From: Proteobacteria bacterium ST_bin16
Lineage (GTDB): Bacteria; Pseudomonadota; Gammaproteobacteria; Burkholderiales; Nitrosomonadaceae
Length of the DNA: 55,618 nucleotides
Assembly (NCBI GenBank): GCA_002083595.1
Contig: MSXT01000041.1
Location: forward strand, 1 to 55,618
Reading direction: 5' to 3'
Shown here: positions 41,914-49,973 of the stretch, piece after piece
How the letters are laid out: the number at the start of each line of letters is the position of its first letter
Position numbering within the stretch: position 1 is the first letter of the stretch
Translations under genes and position numbers: made by a program
The notes under the pieces: model-generated
Databases searched by the model: none
Seen by the model: only the letters and a program-made list of their open reading frames with translations
Told to the model about the DNA's origin: nothing

Positions 41914-41989
41914 GGGTCGTTAGCTCAGCCGGTAGAGCAGCGGACTTTTAATCCGTTGGTCGGCAGTTCGAATCTGCCACGACCTACCA
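41914..41989 (+). tRNA. tRNA-Lys (anticodon UUU)
   Basis: A 76-base cloverleaf. The acceptor GGGTCGT pairs with ACGACCT (one G-U at the end). The D arm is TAGCTCAGCCGGTAGAGCA, the anticodon loop CTTTTAA with anticodon TTT, and the T arm has GTTCGAATC. CCA is encoded. Closely resembles proteobacterial tRNA-Lys. Confidence 0.96.
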
Positions 41990-41994
41990 AAAAC

Positions 41995-42028
41995 AAGCAC
42001 TTAGGAATAAAATTCTAAGTGCTTTTTT
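41995..42028 (+). terminator. Intrinsic terminator after tRNA-Lys
   Basis: AAGCACTTAG pairs with CTAAGTGCTT (41995-42004 with 42015-42024), extended by 3 bp beyond a single bulged G, and is followed by a run of T. Confidence 0.85.
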
Positions 42029-42123
42029 ACTTTATAAGCATCCTGTAAGCGCAATGTCAGGAATTCCGCGCAGCACAAATCACTAAATCTCATCGCCTTA
42101 ATATATCTAATAATCATACAATT

Positions 42124-42498
42124 ATGAAAATTAAGCTTGCCGTGAACGGTACGTTAATGAGAGGTTTAGCGTTAAACCACAATTTGCTGGAGTTGGGTGG
42201 TGTATTTGTGGAAGAAGCCCTAACCGCACCTCTCTACCGGCTTTGGTCGATTAATGGTCAGCACCCCGCAATGCAGCGCTGCGCCAGCGGCGGACAAATA
42301 TCCTTGGAAATATGGTCTATAGACTCATCCAATATCGGTGAATTGTTAGGCCGCGAACCGGCCGGACTCACAGTTGGAAAAATTCTCTTGACTGACAACC
42401 GGGAAGTATTAGGAATTCTTGGAGAATCCTATCTTTGCGAGGGGATGCAAGAAATAACAGAATTTGGAGGATGGCGGGAATACAAGGGACTGCGTTAA
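42124..42498 (+). CDS. Allophanate hydrolase C-terminal-domain-like protein
   Basis: A 124-residue protein matching the C-terminal domain of AtzF/allophanate hydrolases (gamma-glutamylcyclotransferase-like fold): LAVNGTLMRGLALNHNLLELGGVFVEEALTAPLYRLWSI, EIWSI, GLTVGKILLTDNREVLGILGE, and the ending ITEFGGWREYKG. In AtzF this domain follows the amidase. Here it stands alone, with no urea carboxylase or amidase nearby. The catalytic role of the free form is unknown. The ATG has no clear ribosome binding site. Confidence 0.75.
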   Translation: MKIKLAVNGTLMRGLALNHNLLELGGVFVEEALTAPLYRLWSINGQHPAMQRCASGGQISLEIWSIDSSNIGELLGREPAGLTVGKILLTDNREVLGILGESYLCEGMQEITEFGGWREYKGLR

Positions 42499-42695
42499 TT
42501 TCACCCTGCGTAGACCTTGAATGATTCATCTAATTTGCATTATCTCTTTCATACTTCACAGCACAACGAACATCGATCGCTAACCGGTGCGCATCACAGT
42601 ATAATGCGTTAAGTTTTTCTTGATCCATTCCCGAGCGTGGCGGTTCCATCAAAGCAGACTGCAGATTGATTCCGGACAGCCATTTTTCTGATTTT

Positions 42696-44618
42696 ATGCT
42701 TGATATCGATGCCATTTTTGCGCCCGGCGGCGTGCTCTCCCAACACATTGCAGGTTTCCGTACGCGCGCACAGCAAGTGGAAATGGCGCAGGCGATTGCA
42801 GACACAATCGCCAAGCATCAAATTCTGGTGGCCGAAGCAGGAACCGGTACGGGCAAAACGTTCGCTTATCTCGCACCTGCGTTGCTGGCAGGCGGCAAGG
42901 TGATTATTTCGACCGGCACTAAAACATTGCAGGATCAGTTATTCAATCGCGATATTCCGACCATGCGCGCGGCGCTGGGAATACCGGTCACGGTAGCTTT
43001 GCTGAAAGGACGGGCGAATTATGTGTGTCACTATCATCTGGAAAGAAGCTTGCAGGATACCCACCTTAGCTTTATCAACCGCGATGAGATTCACTATCTG
43101 CAACTGATCGAGCGTTATGCCAGCCGCAGTCAAAGCGGCGATAAAAGCGGTTTGAGCGAAGTGCCCGAAAATGCCGCGATCTGGCAAAACGTCACGTCCA
43201 CGCGCGATAGCTGCCTGGGCTCGGAATGCCCCAGCTACAAAAAATGTTTCGTCATGGAAGCACGCAAACAAGCGCTGACGGCGGATATCGTGGTGGTAAA
43301 TCATCATCTATTTTTCGCGGATGTGATGCTGCGAGATGAAGGATTGTCCGAGCTGTTGCCTGCCTGCAATACGGTTATTTTTGATGAGGCGCATCAATTG
43401 CCGGAAACCGCCAGCTTGTTTTTTGGCGAATCGATCAGTACCGGCCAATTGCTCGATTTGGCGCGCGATGCCAAAGTAGAAGCGGTTCAAGCCGCCGGGG
43501 ATTTTACCGGGTTACCCGACGCGATTGCGGCGATGGAAAAAGCCGTGCGCGATTTGCGCTTGACGATTGCGGAAGAGAATACGCGCTTGTCACTGGCAGC
43601 CGCCAAGCAAAATAGCGGTTTCAGTCAAGCACTGGGCGATATGCTGGAAAAACTGACCACGCTGGTCAAGTTACTGGAAAGCCAGGCGGAGCGATCCGAA
43701 GGGCTGGAGAATTGCCGCCAGCGCGCGGCGGCGCATTTGTATCTGCTGCAGCGTTGGCGCGATGAAACGGAAATGCAGGAGCATGTGCGCTGGGTCGAAG
43801 TCTATCACCACGCTTTACAGCTGAACGCCACGCCGTTGTCGATCGCGGAAATTTTCCAAAGACAAATGGCTTCATCGCCGCGCGCTTGGATTTTTACTTC
43901 CGCGACCTTGTCGGTAAAAAAAGATTTCAGCCATTACAATAACGAAATGGGACTGACCGCGGCGCAAACGGCGTGCTGGGAAAGTCCGTTCGATTTCGCG
44001 CAGCAGGCGTTATTGTACGTGCCATCCGGTTTGCCGGAGCCACAGCAGAAGAACTACACCGATCAAGTGGTTCAGGCGGCGCTGCCGGTATTACGCGCGA
44101 GCCGTGGACGGGCTTTTTTCCTTTGCACCAGTTTACGTGCCATGCAGCGAGTGCACGAGTTGTTGCAAGCCACCGAGGATTTCGATTTTCCGTTGCTGCT
44201 GCAAGGACAAGGTTCTCGTTCCAATATGCTGGAACGTTTTCGTGCATTGAGCAATGCCGTGCTCATCGGCAGCCAATCGTTCTGGGAGGGTGTCGATGTA
44301 CGCGGCGACACATTGTCGCTGGTCATCATCGATAAACTGCCGTTTGCGCCGCCGGACGATCCGGTGCTGGCTGCGCGGATTGATAAAATGAACCATGAAG
44401 GACGCAACGCGTTTATGGAATATCAATTGCCGCGCGCAGTCATTAACCTGAAACAAGGCGCCGGCCGGTTGATCCGCGATGAAGCGGACCGGGGGGTGTT
44501 GATGATTTGCGATCCGCGCTTGACTACGAAAGCTTATGGCAAGCAAATATGGCAAAGCCTGCCGCCGATGAAACGTACACGCGATCTGGCGGAAGTCGAA
44601 CGTTTCTTTGCTGTCTGA
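42696..44618 (+). CDS. DinG/YoaA-family ATP-dependent DNA helicase
   Basis: A superfamily-2 XPD-like 5'-3' helicase. From ATG 42696 (MLDIDAIFAPGGVLSQ) it is 640 residues. An in-frame TTG at 42666 adds 10. Motifs are AEAGTGTGKTFAYL (Walker A), STGTKTLQDQLF (Ia), VIFDEAHQLPE (DEAH), GSQSFWEGVDVRGD and QGAGRLIRDEADRG (VI). Cysteines in NYVCHYHLERS and CLGSECPSYKKCF form the expected Fe-S cluster site. It matches YoaA more than DinG in length and in the N-terminal segment. Role: repair of stalled forks or R-loops, by family. Confidence 0.9.
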   Translation: MLDIDAIFAPGGVLSQHIAGFRTRAQQVEMAQAIADTIAKHQILVAEAGTGTGKTFAYLAPALLAGGKVIISTGTKTLQDQLFNRDIPTMRAALGIPVTVALLKGRANYVCHYHLERSLQDTHLSFINRDEIHYLQLIERYASRSQSGDKSGLSEVPENAAIWQNVTSTRDSCLGSECPSYKKCFVMEARKQALTADIVVVNHHLFFADVMLRDEGLSELLPACNTVIFDEAHQLPETASLFFGESISTGQLLDLARDAKVEAVQAAGDFTGLPDAIAAMEKAVRDLRLTIAEENTRLSLAAAKQNSGFSQALGDMLEKLTTLVKLLESQAERSEGLENCRQRAAAHLYLLQRWRDETEMQEHVRWVEVYHHALQLNATPLSIAEIFQRQMASSPRAWIFTSATLSVKKDFSHYNNEMGLTAAQTACWESPFDFAQQALLYVPSGLPEPQQKNYTDQVVQAALPVLRASRGRAFFLCTSLRAMQRVHELLQATEDFDFPLLLQGQGSRSNMLERFRALSNAVLIGSQSFWEGVDVRGDTLSLVIIDKLPFAPPDDPVLAARIDKMNHEGRNAFMEYQLPRAVINLKQGAGRLIRDEADRGVLMICDPRLTTKAYGKQIWQSLPPMKRTRDLAEVERFFAV

Positions 44619-44676
44619 GATAGCTTCCCAAAGCTGTTGCACTGAAAATCATGATCCAATTATTGACTCGAAAAAC

Positions 44677-46362
44677 ATGAAAATTAATTTTGCTTTACGT
44701 TGGCTTATTTTCTTTTTACTGGCACTGGTGCTTTCCGGCACCAGCGCGAGCACATTGGAAATTCCTTTGATTGCTACCGAAAGGGAGCTGCAAAAAGAAT
44801 TGGCTGTTGAGAAGCTCAACGACATTATCAGCAGCATCAAACTGCGAAAAGATCAGGCGGAAGCGATATCGAAGGCGTTGACGAAAGCCAAGACGGAGCA
44901 GGAGAAAAACAGAATTCAGGCGGAATTGACCGAATTAAACAATGCCATCGCGGAGCAGAAATCGTCATTTGAGATGATTCTGACGGCGGGCTTGGAGCTG
45001 AGTAAAGAGGAAGCGTCAGAAAAAAGAGAATTCGATTGGCAAAAAGATTTACTGGAAATCGTCCAACCGATCATGAGTGAACTGCGCCAATTGACCGAGA
45101 ATAAGCGCAAAACGGATAGCCTGCAAAAGAAAATCGATTTTTATAAATCGCAAATCCGTGTCATCCATGAAGTGCTTAAACATATTGGGGAAATCAATAT
45201 AGCCGGTTTTGAGAAAGAGGCTTTGGTCGAGTTTGAGCGCATCAGCAAAAAATGGAACAATCAATTGCAGGAGAACCAGCATCTTCTGGAAGTTGCGCAA
45301 TTACAACTTGAGGAGATGATTAAATCGCAATCCGCTAAAGAAATATCCTTGGCTGAGCATGTGCAACAATTTGCCGCGGGACGCGGCGCTACATTGTTAA
45401 TGGCGCTGACTGCTTTTATTGCCGTGTATTTCTCGATGCTATCGTTGCAGAAGCTGCTGCACTGGCTGAATCATCGCAAGAAAGAGGAAAGAAGAACCTA
45501 TTATCAGCGCATCAGCACATTGTTTTATCATTTTCTGATGGCGGCGTTGTCAATCACAGCGGTATTTTATGTGCTGAGTGTACGTAACGATCAGGTGTTA
45601 ATCGGCATTACCGTGTTGCTGCTGTTGAGTATCATTTGGTTGTTGAAAAGCTCTATCCCCAGTTATATCAATGAGCTACGAATATTATTGAATACCGGAT
45701 CAGTCAGAGAAGGTGAATGTATCAACTATAATGGCATCCCGCTGCTGGTGGAAAGTTTGAATTATTACAGTAAGTTGACCAATCCTATGTTGCCCGGATT
45801 GGAGCTGCGGCTTACCTTGGCGGAACTGGCCAATTACGTTTCCCGTCCGTACTCGGCAGACGAGCCCTGGTTTCCGTGCCAAAGGGGCGATTTCGTGATG
45901 CTTTCCGATAATACCTTTGCCATGGTGAAATGCATTACTCTGGAAAGCATTGTGCTATCGCAACCCAACGGCGTGATGCCGATCACCTATAGCATTGCCG
46001 ATTTCTTGGCCGAGCAGCCTAAGAATTTTTCCCTGGGGTTTACTGTGAGCAGCGATTTCGGGATCGATTACCAGCATCAATCGCAATGCACCACCGTGAT
46101 TCCGGAAATATTATGTGCCGGTATCCGGCGCGGCTTGCTGCTGGAATCCTTCGGTCATTCACTGAATGATTTGGTGGTGCATTTCGCTCATGCCAATACG
46201 TCGTCGCTGGATTACAAAATTGTCGCCACTTTCGATGGCACTGCCGCGGGAGATCTGTTCGCCATTAAACGGGCGCTACAGCGTTATGCGGTTGAGGTTT
46301 GCAATCAACAGCAGTGGGTCATACCGTTTAACCAGCTGGTTATTCATAACGCCAAGGATTAA
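44677..46362 (+). CDS. MscS-like membrane protein with periplasmic coiled coil
   Basis: From ATG 44677, 561 residues. A signal sequence (LALVLSGTSAS) leads into a long Glu/Lys-rich coiled coil (about 30-230). There follow three to four transmembrane helices (about 235-340) and a soluble C-terminal part (about 345-560) with INYNGIPLLVESLNYYSKLTNP and GFTVSSDFGIDYQHQ, ending in an alpha/beta piece with FNQLVIHNAKD. This resembles the MscS beta and alpha/beta domains and their FPxxxVH-like end. Overall layout fits large MscK/MscM-type channels, but the pore helix is not obvious. The frame is open to 44608 but without a better start. xth follows 2 bases later. Confidence 0.55.
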   Translation: MKINFALRWLIFFLLALVLSGTSASTLEIPLIATERELQKELAVEKLNDIISSIKLRKDQAEAISKALTKAKTEQEKNRIQAELTELNNAIAEQKSSFEMILTAGLELSKEEASEKREFDWQKDLLEIVQPIMSELRQLTENKRKTDSLQKKIDFYKSQIRVIHEVLKHIGEINIAGFEKEALVEFERISKKWNNQLQENQHLLEVAQLQLEEMIKSQSAKEISLAEHVQQFAAGRGATLLMALTAFIAVYFSMLSLQKLLHWLNHRKKEERRTYYQRISTLFYHFLMAALSITAVFYVLSVRNDQVLIGITVLLLLSIIWLLKSSIPSYINELRILLNTGSVREGECINYNGIPLLVESLNYYSKLTNPMLPGLELRLTLAELANYVSRPYSADEPWFPCQRGDFVMLSDNTFAMVKCITLESIVLSQPNGVMPITYSIADFLAEQPKNFSLGFTVSSDFGIDYQHQSQCTTVIPEILCAGIRRGLLLESFGHSLNDLVVHFAHANTSSLDYKIVATFDGTAAGDLFAIKRALQRYAVEVCNQQQWVIPFNQLVIHNAKD

Positions 46363-46364
46363 TC

Positions 46365-47132
46365 ATGAAATTAGCAACCTGGAATGTAAATTCGCTCAAA
46401 GTAAGGCTGCCGCAGGTAATCGATTGGCTGCAAACGAACCAGCCGGATATGCTGTGTTTGCAGGAAACCAAGTTAACCGATGAAAACTTTCCTGCCGCTG
46501 AAATTGCCGCAGTTGGCTATGAGTCGGTTTTTACCGGGCAGAAGACCTATAACGGTGTCGCAATTCTCAGCAAGCAAAAAGGAAGCGAAATCATTACCGC
46601 AATACCCGGGTTTGAAGACGAGCAAAAACGCGTGGTGGCGGTAACCTATGGCGATATGCGTGTCATTTCCGCGTATGTGCCGAACGGCGATACGGTCGAA
46701 TCGGAAAAATATCAATACAAATTACGCTGGCTGCCCGCCTTGACCGGATGGTTACAACAGGAACTGAAGAATTATAAGAAACTGGCCATCCTGGGCGATT
46801 TTAATATCGCACCGGAAGATCGCGATGTCTACGATCCGCAATTGTGGCAAGGTAAAGTATTGTGCAGTCAGCCCGAACGCGCGGCTTTCGGTGATCTATT
46901 GAAGCTGGGGTTGACGGATAGCTTCCGCTTGTTTGAGCAAGCGGAGAAATCGTATACCTGGTGGGATTACCGCATGATGGCTTTCCGCCTGAACCGGGGA
47001 TTACGCATCGACCATATTTTACTCAGCGATGCGCTCGCAAGCGTCTGTACAAGCTGCACGGTTGATAAAGCGGTGCGCAAGCTGGAGCGCCCTTCGGATC
47101 ACGCGCCCGTTGTAACCGAATTATCCGCTTGA
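46365..47132 (+). CDS. xth: Exodeoxyribonuclease III
   Basis: A Mg-dependent AP endonuclease and 3'-5' exonuclease of base-excision repair, 255 residues. Motifs: LATWNVNSLKVRL (Asn), LCLQETKL (Glu metal ligand), YVPNGD, LGDFNIAPEDRDVYDP (DxN), and the C-terminal LRIDHILLS and PSDHAPVV (Asp-His). Starts 2 bases after the MscS-like gene and is convergent with the DUF4124 pair. Confidence 0.95.
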   Translation: MKLATWNVNSLKVRLPQVIDWLQTNQPDMLCLQETKLTDENFPAAEIAAVGYESVFTGQKTYNGVAILSKQKGSEIITAIPGFEDEQKRVVAVTYGDMRVISAYVPNGDTVESEKYQYKLRWLPALTGWLQQELKNYKKLAILGDFNIAPEDRDVYDPQLWQGKVLCSQPERAAFGDLLKLGLTDSFRLFEQAEKSYTWWDYRMMAFRLNRGLRIDHILLSDALASVCTSCTVDKAVRKLERPSDHAPVVTELSA

Positions 47133-47139
47133 GCCGGGA

Positions 47140-47589
47140 TTACGGGTTGCTGCGGGATACTTCCTGGAGTCCTTTTTTCAATGTTTCCAGATTCTTTTCC
47201 CGTGCGTCCATTTCTTCACGCATTCGCTCGACCCGGTTGAGATAGCGCTGGTAATTACGCTCACTACCCAAGCGATCCGGAGCGCCGTCTTTGTATTCAC
47301 TTTTTAATTCGCTCAGGCGTTTCTCTTCTTCCGTTATTTTGCTTTGTATTTTCTCGCGCTGTTCCTCGAGTTTCATCGCTTCGCGGCGTTTTGCGATTCT
47401 TTCTTCGACATCGCCGGAATCGACCGAAGGCACCACCACAATCGGCGGTAAATCAATTTTCTTGGCGTTGCTCGACGGCACGTTGGAATAAGTCACATTG
47501 CCGCGCTCGTCGACATGCTTATAAACACCGGCTTGTATCGAATAGGAAAAAAAAACCAGAACAATCAACAAAAAATTATTTCTTTTCAT
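47140..47589 (-). CDS. DUF4124 periplasmic protein A
   Basis: A 149-residue exported protein. A signal peptide (to about residue 20, SIQAG) is followed by the DUF4124 motif VYKHVDERGNVTYSNVPSS and then a highly charged coiled coil (about 60-145, rich in E, K and R). The function of DUF4124 is unknown. It resembles the neighbouring gene in architecture and length, so the two are tandem paralogs. Convergent with xth (7-base gap). Confidence 0.8.
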   Translation of the reverse strand: MKRNNFLLIVLVFFSYSIQAGVYKHVDERGNVTYSNVPSSNAKKIDLPPIVVVPSVDSGDVEERIAKRREAMKLEEQREKIQSKITEEEKRLSELKSEYKDGAPDRLGSERNYQRYLNRVERMREEMDAREKNLETLKKGLQEVSRSNP

Positions 47590-47626
47590 GCATCACCCTA
47601 TGGACCGGTTGTGATTTTTAGAGCAG

Positions 47627-48076
47627 CTACAGTCTGGCGAGTTCTTTCTTTAAGGCGGTGATGTTTCTTTGATGCTGGAATAACTTATTTCTTAGCTGCA
47701 CAACTTTTTCATGCGGGTTATTTGCTTCAGCGGCATCGCCGAATTGATCGAGATGGGTCTGCGTATCGACGAAATGCTTTTCTTCGGCCGACAATTCCTT
47801 TTGCAGAATCTGGCGGCGTACCGTATCGCGTTCCTTTTGCGTCGTATCTTTTATACGCGGCGCATTTCCATTGGACTGTGATTTGGCCGGACCGGATTCG
47901 GAATTTCTGGAATACGACGCAATGGATATTTTTTCCGCGTTAGGGATACGGCGGTTGGTAAAAGTAATATTGCCATCCTTATCAACATGCTTATAGATGT
48001 TTGTTTCAGCAATAGCCTGCGATATAGAACTCAACAAAATAAGGGCAAATAGGATTAATAGTGTTCCGGTTTTCAT
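47627..48076 (-). CDS. DUF4124 periplasmic protein B
   Basis: Also 149 residues. Signal peptide to about residue 23 (AIAETN), then IYKHVDKDGNITFTNRRIPNAEK (DUF4124), and a charged coiled coil. First of the tandem pair on this strand; 37 bases separate the two genes. Probably a diverged duplicate of the gene at 47140. Confidence 0.8.
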   Translation of the reverse strand: MKTGTLLILFALILLSSISQAIAETNIYKHVDKDGNITFTNRRIPNAEKISIASYSRNSESGPAKSQSNGNAPRIKDTTQKERDTVRRQILQKELSAEEKHFVDTQTHLDQFGDAAEANNPHEKVVQLRNKLFQHQRNITALKKELARL

Positions 48077-48149
48077 ATTTTGCTAGAAGAATGTTGATCA
48101 CAATTACCGCCACCCGATCAGTCTACCAATGATTTCTCTAACGAAAAGC

Positions 48150-48183
48150 AAAAAAAGAGCGAATAAATCCCGCTTATTGCGCT
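48150..48183 (-). terminator. glnA intrinsic terminator
   Basis: On the minus strand AGCGCAATAA pairs with TTATTCGCT (one bulged C) around a 7-base loop, followed by CTTTTTTT. It lies 78 bases after the glnA stop. Confidence 0.7.
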
Positions 48184-48260
48184 TTACGGTTCTATTTTTT
48201 CATGCATGCCGATTCCGTCACGATGGCTAAAATCAATTTGAATTTTCCGTATTATCAAAT

Positions 48261-49670
48261 TTACAAGCTGTAATACATATCAAATTCAACAGGATGCGTC
48301 GTGGTGCGCAGTAAAATCACCTCATCCATTTTCAGTTGAATATACGCATCGATGATGTCATTGGAGAAGACACCGCCACGGATCAGAAAATCGCGGTCTT
48401 TATCCAGACAATCCAGCGCCTCGTCCAATGACGCGCATACATTCGGCACTTTGGCGGCTTCTTCCGGCGGCAGATCGTACAGATTTTTATCCATCGGATC
48501 GCCCGGATGGATTTTGTTCTGAATGCCGTCGAGTCCGGCCATCATCAATGCGGTAAACGCCAGATACGGATTAGCGGTCGGATCGGGGAAACGGACTTCG
48601 ATACGCCGTCCCTTGGGGCTGCTGGTGTGCGGAATGCGAATAGAGGCCGAACGGTTGCTGGCGGAATAAGCCAGGTTGACCGGCGCCTCATATCCGGCGA
48701 CCAGCCGTTTGTAGGAGTTGGTGCTGGGATTGCAAATGGCATTCAGCGCTTTGGCGTGTTTCAGGATGCCGCCGATGTAATACAGCGCAATCTCGGACAA
48801 ACCGGCGTAACCGTTGCCGGAGAACAAATTCTTACCGTCTTTCCAGATGGATTGGTGCACATGCATGCCGGATCCGGCATCGCCCACGATTGGCTTGGGC
48901 ATGAAAGTGGCTGTTTTACCGTATGAATGCGCGACATTATGTATGACATATTTGAGCACTTGATTCCAGTCCGCGCGTTTAACCAGACTGTTGAAACGGG
49001 TGCCGATTTCACATTGACCGGCTGTGGCGACTTCATGATGATGCACTTCGACGCCAATGCCCATGTCTTCCAATGTCAGGCACATCGCGGAACGGATGTC
49101 TTGCAGCGAATCGACTGGCGGTACGGGAAAGTAACCGCCTTTGATCGACGGGCGGTGACCGATATTGCCGCTTTCGTATTTGATCGCGGAACTCCATGCG
49201 GCCTCTTCGGATTCAATTTTGACCGAGCATCCGGACATGCCGGTATGCCAACGCACCGAATCGAAAATAAAAAATTCAGGTTCCGGACCGAAATAAGCCA
49301 CATCGCCGATCCCGGTCGATTTTAAGTAAATTTCACCCCGCTTGGCCAACGAACGCGGATCGCGGCTATACCCCTTGCCATCCGCCGGCTCGACCACATC
49401 GCACGTCATCAGTAATGTCGGTTCATCCATGAAGGGATCCATGTTAGCGGTATCCGGATCGGGGATCAGCAACATATCGGATGCTTGAATACCTTTCCAG
49501 CCGCCTATCGATGAACCGTCAAAAGGATGACCATCTTCAAATTTATCCGCATCGAAGGTATGCGCAGGTACGGTAACGTGATGTTCTTTACCATTGGTAT
49601 CGGTAAAGCGTAAATCAACAAATTTAACTTCATTGTCTTGAATCAATTTCAAAACATCATTTACCACCAT
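48261..49670 (-). CDS. glnA: Glutamine synthetase type I (GlnA)
   Basis: ATP-dependent ligation of ammonia to glutamate, the main ammonium assimilation route. A 469-residue GSI-beta enzyme. Signatures: FDGSSIGGWKGIQASDMLL, the EGxxExFxxF-like PEPEFFIFDSVRW, GSGMHVHQSIWKDG, and NPSTNSYKRLVAGYEAPVN. The tyrosine in NLYDLPPEE is the adenylylation site used by GlnE, so post-translational control is likely. Followed by a terminator and monocistronic. Divergent from recQ. Confidence 0.97.
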   Translation of the reverse strand: MVVNDVLKLIQDNEVKFVDLRFTDTNGKEHHVTVPAHTFDADKFEDGHPFDGSSIGGWKGIQASDMLLIPDPDTANMDPFMDEPTLLMTCDVVEPADGKGYSRDPRSLAKRGEIYLKSTGIGDVAYFGPEPEFFIFDSVRWHTGMSGCSVKIESEEAAWSSAIKYESGNIGHRPSIKGGYFPVPPVDSLQDIRSAMCLTLEDMGIGVEVHHHEVATAGQCEIGTRFNSLVKRADWNQVLKYVIHNVAHSYGKTATFMPKPIVGDAGSGMHVHQSIWKDGKNLFSGNGYAGLSEIALYYIGGILKHAKALNAICNPSTNSYKRLVAGYEAPVNLAYSASNRSASIRIPHTSSPKGRRIEVRFPDPTANPYLAFTALMMAGLDGIQNKIHPGDPMDKNLYDLPPEEAAKVPNVCASLDEALDCLDKDRDFLIRGGVFSNDIIDAYIQLKMDEVILLRTTTHPVEFDMYYSL

Positions 49671-49726
49671 TTTTTCTCTCCAGACTAGCGTGACAAATTG
49701 TATAAATAAAGCTGCAATTAGATAGA

Positions 49727-49732
49727 ATTATA
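49727..49732 (-). promoter_or_regulatory. Candidate extended -10 promoter of glnA
   Basis: On the minus strand TGGTATAAT (TGn plus perfect -10), about 57 bases before the glnA ATG. The -35 is weak, as expected for an extended -10. No sigma-54 GG-N10-GC element was noticed close by. Confidence 0.4.
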
Positions 49733-49973
49733 CCAGCACAATAACGCGAATGATTTGAAACGATGCACACAATTGCCATCAAACGGACTGACCCAGCAGA
49801 AACTTCCAAGTGTCAGGGTGTGCATTCTACTGTACTATCGCCGGTCAAGTCTTTACGATTCGCACCATAGCAAGACGGAGCGATCGCTTGAATGTGCTGT
49901 TTATTCCGCTGAAATCAGAAAAATAGCGTTTCTTACCGAAGAAAATCAAGACCATGTAGTAGCCACATCTGGA

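Noticed and set aside
42124..42498. Chorismate lyase (UbiC) for the small protein after the tRNA
   Set aside because: The FGGWR ending and TAPLYRLW motif match the AtzF C-terminal domain, not UbiC.
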